DNA from: Hyphomicrobiales bacterium
GTDB taxonomy: Bacteria > Pseudomonadota > Alphaproteobacteria > Rhizobiales > Rhizobiaceae
DNA length: 64,000 nucleotides
Reading direction: 5' to 3'
NCBI GenBank assembly: GCA_900471815.1
Contig: UICE01000003.1
Location: 395,558-459,557 of the forward strand
Shown here: in pieces, positions 57,339 to 64,000 of the stretch
Layout of the letters: every line of letters begins with the position of its first letter
Position numbering within the stretch: the stretch's first letter is position 1
The notes under the pieces: generated by a model
What the model saw: only the letters and a program-made list of their open reading frames with translations
What the model was told of the DNA's origin: nothing
Databases searched by the model: none
Translations under genes and position numbers: made by a program

Positions 57339-58886
57339 ATGGTTTCTAGCACTGCCCGCAAAGCATTCCGTTCTGCTACAGCCGCAATTGCATTGACTGC
57401 CTTGGCAGCCACCGGATTTCCACCGGCACTCGTCACGGTGGCAAATGCGCAGACGCAGGCGCCAACTGTTCCCAATAGTGCGCAGCCAAGAGCGCAGGGC
57501 CCGGCTTCTGTGGCCGATCTTGCCGAGGGTCTCCTGGGCGCTGTGGTGAATATTTCCACATCGCAGACCGTTAAGGGACAGGACGGGGATTCTGGTCCGA
57601 TCCCGATGCCGAAAGTTCCCGAGGGCTCGCCCTTTCAGGAATTCTTCAATGACTATTTCGGTAAGCAGCAACCGGGGCAAAACAATCCATCCCGTCAGGT
57701 GCAGTCATTGGGTTCAGGTTTCGTCGTTGATGCCCAAGAGGGCATTATCGTAACCAATAATCATGTGATCGCTGATGCAGACGAAATCGAGGTCAACTTT
57801 AGTGATGGCTCGAAACTGAAAGCCGAATTGGTCGGTAAAGATACCAAGACGGACCTTGCCGTTCTCAAAGTTGATCCGAAGAAGCACAAGCTTGTTGCTG
57901 TGAAATTTGGCGATTCTTCGAAAACGCGCATTGGCGATTGGGTTATGGCAATCGGTAATCCCTTTGGTTTCGGTGGCACTGTGACAGTCGGAATTGTTTC
58001 TGCACGCAACCGCGATATTAATTCTGGCCCCTATGACAATTTTATCCAGACCGATGCAGCGATCAATCGCGGTAATTCCGGCGGGCCGCTGTTTGATATG
58101 TATGGACAGGTCATCGGTATCAATACCGCGATTATCTCGCCTACCGGTGGCTCAATTGGTATCGGCTTTGCCATTCCTGCCGAATTGGCGTCCGGCGTGA
58201 TTGCCCAATTGCGGGAATTTGGTGAAACTCGTCGCGGCTGGCTGGGTGTGCGTATTCAACCCGTGACGGACGATATTGCGGAAAGTCTGGGGATGACCAC
58301 CAGCAAGGGTGCATTGGTTGCCGGTATCATTGATGGCGGTCCTGTCGCCAACGGCTCCATCCTTGCAGGTGATGTGATTATTCGCTTCGATGGCAAAGAA
58401 GTGGCAACTGTCAAAGATCTGCCGCGCGTTGTTGCTGAAAGCCCCGTAGGCAAGGAAGTGGATGTCGTCGTTGTTCGTAAGGGCAAGGAGCAGACAGTGA
58501 AGGTCACGCTTGGTCGTCTGGAAGACAGTGAACAAGCTCCCAAGAAACCTGTTGATTCTGATCAGGATGAAGACGGCGCCATTCAGGGCGTTGATGTCTT
58601 GGGGATGACCTTGGGCGTGCTGGACGAAGATACCCGCAAGTCATTCGGGATCTCCAAAGAAGTCGAAGGCGTGCTCGTAACAGAAGTCCAGGATGACTCG
58701 GTTGCAGGCAATAAGCGGATACAAGCCGGGGATGTAATTGTCGATATTGCACAGGAGACAGTTTCGACTCCGGAGGATGTTGCAGCACGTATCGAAAAAC
58801 TGCGCGATGAGGGCCGCAAGAATGCGCTCCTCATGCTCGCATCCAAGACGGGCGAGTTGCGATTTGTAACTTTGCAAATGGACTGA
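57339..58886 (+). CDS. degP: periplasmic serine protease DegP/MucD (Do type)
   Basis: 515-residue periplasmic protease/chaperone. Signal peptide at the start, ending near VANAQT. The catalytic triad is visible: His in TNNHVIADADE, Asp in KTDLAVLKV, Ser in RGNSGGPLFD. Two PDZ domains follow. The ATG at 57339 with AAAAGG upstream is preferred over a TTG at 57321. It follows hflKC and DUF2065, a conserved protein quality-control arrangement. Confidence 0.94.
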   Translation: MVSSTARKAFRSATAAIALTALAATGFPPALVTVANAQTQAPTVPNSAQPRAQGPASVADLAEGLLGAVVNISTSQTVKGQDGDSGPIPMPKVPEGSPFQEFFNDYFGKQQPGQNNPSRQVQSLGSGFVVDAQEGIIVTNNHVIADADEIEVNFSDGSKLKAELVGKDTKTDLAVLKVDPKKHKLVAVKFGDSSKTRIGDWVMAIGNPFGFGGTVTVGIVSARNRDINSGPYDNFIQTDAAINRGNSGGPLFDMYGQVIGINTAIISPTGGSIGIGFAIPAELASGVIAQLREFGETRRGWLGVRIQPVTDDIAESLGMTTSKGALVAGIIDGGPVANGSILAGDVIIRFDGKEVATVKDLPRVVAESPVGKEVDVVVVRKGKEQTVKVTLGRLEDSEQAPKKPVDSDQDEDGAIQGVDVLGMTLGVLDEDTRKSFGISKEVEGVLVTEVQDDSVAGNKRIQAGDVIVDIAQETVSTPEDVAARIEKLRDEGRKNALLMLASKTGELRFVTLQMD

Positions 58887-59053
58887 GCACTGGGAAGCGC
58901 AATCTGCGAACGAAAGTGCCCTGATCGGTCGAGGTTTTTACCGATACAGGTTCATTTTGAAGCATAATTCCTGAAAGTTGCTGAAAAATGCTCGATTTTT
59001 GCTGAAATTTTTCTACCAGAGCGTGAAAAATAGTTGCGGGTAGGCGAGTGCAC

Positions 59054-59941
59054 TTAGATAAGGAAGTCGGACTTTCGGTAGCCTTGAATATAGAGCAGAG
59101 CGGTCAAATCCCCGTGGTCGATTCGAACCTTGGCCTGTTCGGCAACTACTGGTTTTGCATGAAGAGCGACACCCGTTCCTGCAAGTTGCAACATATCAAG
59201 ATCATTAGCGCCATCGCCCACTGCGATCGCTTCTTCCGGCGCAAAGCCAAAACGCTCGCAAATGCTGCTTAATGCCGCCACCTTCGCAGCGCGGCCAAGA
59301 ATGGGTTCCTGGACTTTGCCTGTTAGCGTTTCTCCATTGTTTATCAATATGTTAGCGCTATTTTCGTTAAACCCGATCATCTCGGCGATACGTTGTGTGA
59401 ATACGGTAAAGCCGCCGGAAACGAGAGCGGTGTAGGCGCCGTGTTTCTTCATGGTTCTGACAAGTTCCGGTCCGCCCGGCATCAGTGTAATCCGGCTTGC
59501 GATCACTTTATCGATGACCGAATATGACAGGCCCTCCAGTAGGGCAACGCGCTCCCGCAATGCCGGTTCGAACTCGATTTCGCCATTCATGGCTCGCGCG
59601 GTGATTGCCGCTACCTCATCGCGCAACCCGGCTTCCTCGGCCAGTTCATCGATACACTCCTGCTGAATCATGGTTGAATCCATGTCTGCAATCAGAATTT
59701 TTTTGCGCCTGCTATCCTGATTTTGAATAACAATATCAATTGGTTCACCGTCCAGCGCGCGAGCAAGTAGGCCTCTGGCTTCGTCAAGGTCGCTGGTGTC
59801 TTTCAAGGTGATGTCACAGGCAATTCCATCGGCCAGCCAATAAAGACCTGTTGCATTGACTGCAGCCGAGGCTTTAATCCCCAATGATGGTGTAAGATTG
59901 GATGCGGCAGGATTTGCAATGAGCGTAGCCATTAGAGGCAT
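59054..59941 (-). CDS. serB: phosphoserine phosphatase
   Basis: HAD-family enzyme performing the last step of serine synthesis. About 295 residues: an N-terminal ACT-like regulatory part (about 1-75), then the HAD motif [11 protein letters not shown] (Asp nucleophile), [12 protein letters not shown] (motif II) and [19 protein letters not shown] (motif III). The start is probably 59941; 59932 is possible. Divergent from miaA by 14 bases. Confidence 0.95.
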   Translation of the reverse strand: MPLMATLIANPAASNLTPSLGIKASAAVNATGLYWLADGIACDITLKDTSDLDEARGLLARALDGEPIDIVIQNQDSRRKKILIADMDSTMIQQECIDELAEEAGLRDEVAAITARAMNGEIEFEPALRERVALLEGLSYSVIDKVIASRITLMPGGPELVRTMKKHGAYTALVSGGFTVFTQRIAEMIGFNENSANILINNGETLTGKVQEPILGRAAKVAALSSICERFGFAPEEAIAVGDGANDLDMLQLAGTGVALHAKPVVAEQAKVRIDHGDLTALLYIQGYRKSDFLI

Positions 59942-59955
59942 GGGGCGATTTCCAT

Positions 59956-60849
59956 TTGGGCAGTGATTTGAACAGACAGATAATCCTGATAGCCGGACCA
60001 ACGGCCAGCGGCAAGTCAGCGCTCGCGCTTCGTTTAGCCGAAGAATTGAATGGCGTAATCATCAATACGGATTCCATGCAAGTTTACAATGTGCTGGAAC
60101 AGCTGACCGCGCGTCCGGGCAAAGCTGAGTTGGAGCGAGTGCCTCATTATCTTTATGGACACGTCTCGCCCTCCTTAGCCTATTCGACAGGGCGCTGGTT
60201 TTCCGATGTCGAGGGACTTTTGAAGTCTCCGGAACTCTTTGAAAAGACTTTGATTTTTGCTGGCGGTACCGGGCTTTACTTTCGTGCACTCCTTGGCGGT
60301 CTTTCAACGATGCCGGCTATCCCAGAGGCTGTCCGCTCTTTTTGGCGCAAGCAGGATGGTGAACTGGGAGCGGAAAAACTCCATGAAATGCTGGTGCTGA
60401 AAGACCCTTTGGCTGCCGCATCACTTCGCCCGACGGATAGTCAGCGAATTGTTCGTGCGCTTGAAGTTTTCGATACTTCAGGCCGCTCCATCATTGAATG
60501 GCAGAAGGAAACTGGCCGGGCGTTGATTAATGCTGCAACTGCCAGAAAGATCATTATTGAACCGGATCGGCAGTGGCTAGGTTCGCGTATTGCCAAGCGT
60601 TTTGAAGCAATGATGGAAGAGGGGGCTATCGAGGAGGTCAAGTCCTTGTTATCGCTTGGACTTTCACAAGAATTTCCAGCCATGCGCGCCATTGGCGTTA
60701 AGGAAATAGCAGAAGTATTGGCCGGAAGAATAAGATCCGAGCAAGCTGCGGAACTTGCGACAATTGCCACGCGGCAATATGCAAAACGGCAAATGACCTG
60801 GTTTCGCAATCAACTTGGCGACGATTGGGAAAGAGTGCCATATCCCTGA
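59956..60849 (+). CDS. miaA: tRNA dimethylallyltransferase
   Basis: Adds dimethylallyl to A37 of tRNAs reading codons starting with U. 297 residues; P-loop [14 protein letters not shown] near residue 14, NTDSMQVYN near residue 36. The start is TTG (59956), with a second TTG at 59968 possible. The converging HerA-type gene ends four bases downstream. Confidence 0.95.
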   Translation: MGSDLNRQIILIAGPTASGKSALALRLAEELNGVIINTDSMQVYNVLEQLTARPGKAELERVPHYLYGHVSPSLAYSTGRWFSDVEGLLKSPELFEKTLIFAGGTGLYFRALLGGLSTMPAIPEAVRSFWRKQDGELGAEKLHEMLVLKDPLAAASLRPTDSQRIVRALEVFDTSGRSIIEWQKETGRALINAATARKIIIEPDRQWLGSRIAKRFEAMMEEGAIEEVKSLLSLGLSQEFPAMRAIGVKEIAEVLAGRIRSEQAAELATIATRQYAKRQMTWFRNQLGDDWERVPYP

Positions 60850-60853
60850 TTTA

Positions 60854-62704
60854 TTAGGTTTTATCGTTGCGGAATGTTCGGATCAGATCGCTTGCGCGAA
60901 AGCCTTCAACAGTGGGCTGGCTTTGTTCCGTCCGCACGACCGGTTCCGTACTGCGCCATTGAATTTTTTCCGGCTGCGGTTTGGGTGCGGCCAAGGGGGA
61001 CTCAAATGTTTGAAATGCCGAGTCTGTATCGTCTTTCGCCATGCCGTCAGCGGCATTGAGCTGGCGCATTCGCATTAGCACGCTATCAAGACTCAAGTGC
61101 TGACTGTCTGGTTTTGCCAATTCTTGCTTCTTCGTCATATTTGCCGCAGGAAGGTCTTCCGGGGCTATTGTCTCGAATATCATACGCATCGGCGTGGGAA
61201 CTGCTTCACCAAAGGCAATGGCCTCACGATTTGCGATTGATGACAGAAAGCCGACTGTACTTTGTGAAGCGCCAGTGATTGAGCCACGAATAATTTCCTG
61301 ATCGCGTTCGTTTCCCAGCCGCATGGCGAAAACAGTACTGCATTGCGATAGAATCGTGGAATCGAGTTCTCCCGGACGTTGCGTGATCACACCTAGATAA
61401 ACCCCATATTTTCGGCCTTCCTTTGCTATACGGGCGATCGCTTGCCGGGTTGGCAAAAATCCGGCGTCCGGGTTTGCTGGAATGTAGCGATGCGCCTCTT
61501 CGCACACGACCAATGTCTGCAGGGTGCCATCGCTTGAAACAGCCAGATCAAAGGCCATTCGGCACAATACGGACGCAACAGAGTTCACGACTTCTGATGG
61601 CAATCCGGCCAGCTGAAAAACGCAGATAGGTTTATCATTTGCCGGTATGCGGAAAATATGACTGATGGTCTGCCGCATAGTGTCCATTGTCGTTGGGGCG
61701 GTAAACATGAACCGATAACGGGGGTCAGCGATCAATGCCTGAAGACGTTGTTTCAGAGCCTTCATGACTGGCCTATCGGTCTTGCCTTCAAGTTGGCCAA
61801 TGCGTTCATCAATCAACTTGATTAGGTCAGCTATTCGATAGGGTGCCGGCGTATCAGCCGTCATCGATGTGTAATCCCGGTCTCTTTTTAGGAGTGAAGG
61901 AGCTACGGGTTGCTCTGAATTTGCAAATTGTTCCTTGGCCATGGGGATCAAATCCCTCAAGGCATCTACTTCACCGGCGATGACAGGGCGTCCCCGGAAT
62001 ACGGCCTCCGCAAACTCTTCGAGTTTGAACAACCAGTAGGGCATATCAAACGTATTATGGTCTATTGAGATTGCATTTTTGGGAAATGCGCTGGCAAATT
62101 CATTATGTGGATCAAGGATCAGGATTCGAAGTTCTGGGCGCTGCTTGATGATTTTGCGCAAAAGAAGCGAAACTGCGCTCGATTTTCCGACGCCTGTGCT
62201 GCCAAGAACGGCAAAGTGGCGGGTAATCAAACTTTCGATGGAAATCAGGGCAGGGATCGATGCGTTCTGCGATAGATGTCCTATTGAAACTGCATTCTTG
62301 AGACTTGCGGTGTAAATCGTGGCCAGATCAGTTGCGCGAATACGATGCGCTATCGCCCCCATATGAGGATAGTTTGCGATGCCCGACGAAAATGTCAGTT
62401 TGTCATTCGTATCCGTGTTGACCTGTCCGACAAGTTCGACGTGCACATGCACATCCTGATCCGAACCTGAAACCCATCGGGTTTCAGGCAAATCAACTTT
62501 GAATATCAGCCCGACTATCCGGGCGTTGTCGACTTGAATGGAGATAAGTTGCCCGACGGTCCAGTAATCGTCGGAAGCACCTATTGACGGACCTGTTTGG
62601 GCATAAATGACAGCTGTCCGGCCATTGCATTCAATAATGTGACCATCAGCTCTGTTGCGAACAAATGGCCGCGGTTCTCCGGTAGGCATGGCTTCAGCGC
62701 TCAT
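60854..62704 (-). CDS. HerA-type (DUF87) ATPase
   Basis: 616-residue hexameric-type ATPase: an N-terminal HAS-barrel-like domain (about 30-160), Walker A VLGSTGVGKSSAVSLLL near residue 170, a DPHNEFASAF segment, and a C-terminal part with AKEGRKYGVYLGVITQRPGELDSTILSQCSTVFAMRL near residue 460, which is typical of HerA/FtsK-like bacterial ATPases. No nuclease (NurA-like) or SIR2 gene is adjacent. The start at 62704 is the choice; a longer frame to 62818 is possible. Function in DNA ends is inferred. Confidence 0.85.
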   Translation of the reverse strand: MSAEAMPTGEPRPFVRNRADGHIIECNGRTAVIYAQTGPSIGASDDYWTVGQLISIQVDNARIVGLIFKVDLPETRWVSGSDQDVHVHVELVGQVNTDTNDKLTFSSGIANYPHMGAIAHRIRATDLATIYTASLKNAVSIGHLSQNASIPALISIESLITRHFAVLGSTGVGKSSAVSLLLRKIIKQRPELRILILDPHNEFASAFPKNAISIDHNTFDMPYWLFKLEEFAEAVFRGRPVIAGEVDALRDLIPMAKEQFANSEQPVAPSLLKRDRDYTSMTADTPAPYRIADLIKLIDERIGQLEGKTDRPVMKALKQRLQALIADPRYRFMFTAPTTMDTMRQTISHIFRIPANDKPICVFQLAGLPSEVVNSVASVLCRMAFDLAVSSDGTLQTLVVCEEAHRYIPANPDAGFLPTRQAIARIAKEGRKYGVYLGVITQRPGELDSTILSQCSTVFAMRLGNERDQEIIRGSITGASQSTVGFLSSIANREAIAFGEAVPTPMRMIFETIAPEDLPAANMTKKQELAKPDSQHLSLDSVLMRMRQLNAADGMAKDDTDSAFQTFESPLAAPKPQPEKIQWRSTEPVVRTEQSQPTVEGFRASDLIRTFRNDKT

Positions 62705-62883
62705 CGGCTGTTTGTCCCAATTAGATTGCCCGTCGGATGACAGAGGCCAGATGGCTATTTTGCATGCAAGGAATTGAAAATACCTTAGCGACCCAATGCT
62801 AAATCGCCGTGACCGCAATCACCTGACTTGATTTGCACTTTGCCGGTTGACGGATTGAAATCACTAAATTATCGTCCGCGACC

Positions 62884-62934
62884 ATGAAAACAGTTCTTAT
62901 TGTCGTGGGACCGCGTATGGGCAGGGTGTTGTAA
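62884..62934 (+). CDS. leader peptide of the acetolactate synthase operon
   Basis: A 16-residue frame MKTVLIVVGPRMGRVL followed by TAA. Seven of its 16 residues are Val, Leu or Ile, as expected of an attenuation control peptide sensing branched-chain amino-acid supply. It stands just upstream of an intrinsic terminator and the acetolactate synthase gene. The ribosome site is not obvious. Confidence 0.82.
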   Translation: MKTVLIVVGPRMGRVL

Positions 62935-62989
62935 GCACCCGGCGAAAGCTCCCATGCGCGAAACACAGGCTCCCTCGGGGGCCTTTTTT
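62912..62989 (+). promoter_or_regulatory. attenuator with alternative hairpins and terminator
   Basis: CGCGTATGGG (62912-62921, inside the leader peptide) can pair with CCCATGCGCG (62951-62960), ten pairs including one G-T. Downstream, AGGCTCC (62967-62973) pairs with GGGGCCT (62978-62984), followed by TTTTT (62985-62989), the terminator. A further GGGTG/CACCC hairpin lies at about 62924-62940. The arrangement fits transcription attenuation by translation of the leader. Confidence 0.8.
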
Positions 62990-63062
62990 ATTTTCTACAT
63001 CTCAGTTAAACGAAAGCACCTTCTGAAAGGCTTTGCGCCGCAGAATAGACGGGAAGAGACCG

Positions 63063-64000
63063 ATGACAGCAGATAAACAGGATAGCAGTAAAACTTCGCA
63101 ACGACGTGAGATGACTGGCGCCGAAATGGTCGTGCAGGCTCTTATCGATCAGGGCGTGACCGATATTTTCGGATATCCCGGTGGTGCTGTGCTTCCGATC
63201 TATGATGAACTCTTTCAGCAGGACAAGATCAACCACATTCTCGTTCGCCATGAGCAGGGCGCTGGTCATGCGGCTGAAGGATATGCTCGTTCCACCGGCA
63301 AAGTCGGTGTCATGCTGGTTACTTCCGGTCCAGGTGCAACCAACGCCGTTACCCCACTTCAAGATGCGTTAATGGATTCAATTCCGCTTGTTTGCATCAG
63401 CGGACAGGTTCCAACCAGCTTGATCGGATCAGATGCTTTTCAAGAATGTGATACCGTTGGGATTACGCGTCCTTGCACCAAACATAACTGGCTGGTGAAG
63501 GACGTAAACGATCTCTCCCGTATATTGCACGAAGCGTTTCACATCGCTCGTACCGGACGTCCTGGTCCAGTTCTGGTTGATGTTCCCAAGGACGTTCAGT
63601 TCGCTACGGGCATTTATACACCTCCTGAAACCAGTCCGCGGACCAGTTATCGTCCTACCATCCAGGCAGACCTCGAAGCCGTAAAGCAGGCTGTAGCGCT
63701 GATGCTGACGGCAAAGCGCCCGGTGATTTATTCGGGTGGTGGCGTCATCAACTCCGGTGATGAAGCAAGCAAATTGTTGCGCGAGTTGGTACAGCTGACG
63801 AATTTCCCCATCACATCGACATTGATGGGGCTTGGTGCTTATCCGGCTTCGGGCAAGAATTGGCTGGGAATGCTCGGCATGCATGGCACGTATGAAGCCA
63901 ATATGACCATGCATGACTGTGATGTCATGGTGAACGTTGGTGCACGTTTTGATGACCGCATTACAGGGCGGCTGAGCGGATTCTCACCAAATTCGAAAAA
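63063..64000 (+). CDS. ilvB: acetolactate synthase large subunit, 3' end missing
   Basis: ThDP-dependent enzyme, first common step of isoleucine, valine and leucine synthesis. ATG at 63063 with GGAAGAG upstream; 312 codons are visible and the frame runs off the window edge. Seen: GAEMVVQALIDQGVTDIFGYPGGAVLPIYDEL, with the ThDP activating Glu in RHEQGAGHAAEGYARSTGK and FQECDTVGITRPCTKHNW. The gene is behind the attenuator. Symbol could be ilvI by other naming. Confidence 0.96.
   Translation, partial: MTADKQDSSKTSQRREMTGAEMVVQALIDQGVTDIFGYPGGAVLPIYDELFQQDKINHILVRHEQGAGHAAEGYARSTGKVGVMLVTSGPGATNAVTPLQDALMDSIPLVCISGQVPTSLIGSDAFQECDTVGITRPCTKHNWLVKDVNDLSRILHEAFHIARTGRPGPVLVDVPKDVQFATGIYTPPETSPRTSYRPTIQADLEAVKQAVALMLTAKRPVIYSGGGVINSGDEASKLLRELVQLTNFPITSTLMGLGAYPASGKNWLGMLGMHGTYEANMTMHDCDVMVNVGARFDDRITGRLSGFSPNSK

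Noticed and set aside
59101-59140. T-arm-like GGTTCGAATCGACC on the minus strand, considered as part of a tRNA
   Set aside because: It is inside serB coding sequence (KVRIDHGDL) and no acceptor or anticodon arms can be formed around it.
60854-62704. HerA-type gene as a phage-defence operon
   Set aside because: No adjacent nuclease, SIR2 or other effector; kept only as a question in the findings.

Overview
The window looks like chromosome from an alphaproteobacterium of the order Rhizobiales, most likely the Brucella/Ochrobactrum/Pseudochrobactrum group. The reasons are the gene order murC-murB-ddl-ftsQ-ftsA-ftsZ-lpxC-bamD-recN-ligA, an FtsZ with a long Pro/Gln/Ala-rich linker, a circularly permuted two-piece tmRNA gene, an alphaproteobacterial-type SspB with DUF4169 and ribbon-helix-helix neighbours, and AGAGC...GCTCT palindromic repeats. 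The assignment is by family resemblance read by eye; no database search was possible. No tRNA, rRNA, CRISPR array or complete insertion sequence was seen.

Layout. 1-8600: division and cell-wall cluster (murC cut by the window edge, murB, ddl, ftsQ, ftsA, ftsZ, lpxC), with a 405-base structured gap before ddl and a strong terminator after ftsZ. 8600-11000: a LysR regulator divergent from a tautomerase-cupin-DUF4865 operon. 11100-16750: bamD, recN, ligA and a DUF2461 gene. 16900-22650: a TonB-dependent haem-type receptor, a small cupin, azlC/azlD amino-acid exporter subunits and an M24 aminopeptidase P. 22700-24460: an AT-rich insertion-like pair, a putative PD-(D/E)XK nuclease with a translationally coupled small partner. 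24489-28281: prmA, a hexapeptide-repeat acetyltransferase, creA, a phage-type amidase, a two-hairpin repeat and a RelE/XRE toxin-antitoxin pair. 28286-33330: uvrD/pcrA helicase and a PQQ glucose dehydrogenase.

33500-43800: a VOC protein, an Lrp regulator divergent from an EamA exporter, a Tat-exported dienelactone hydrolase, two poorly known genes, a D-lactate/glycolate-type FAD oxidase and a giant AsmA protein. 43800-50100: VOC, RHH, DUF4169 and SspB; a TetR/Bcr-CflA efflux pair with a perfect palindromic operator; a P-loop ATPase; and an ArsR-AHSA1-DUF899 stress operon. 50200-50580: the permuted tmRNA with a clear promoter. 50670-58900: a tyrosine phosphatase, small conserved genes, thyA-DUF4424-folA, and hflK-hflC-DUF2065-degP. 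59000-64000: serB, miaA, a HerA-type ATPase, and the acetolactate synthase large-subunit gene (cut by the window edge) behind a branched-chain amino-acid attenuator with a readable leader peptide.

How genes work together. The first block makes and places septal peptidoglycan and lipid A. tmRNA, SspB, HflKC and DegP are all protein quality-control parts; the tmRNA tag is of the type that alphaproteobacterial SspB delivers to ClpXP. ThyA and DHFR form the thymidylate cycle. The most promising little-described items are the nuclease/partner pair at 22725-24406, the LysR-linked tautomerase-cupin-DUF4865 operon, and the structured repeats at 2211-2321 and 27407-27508.
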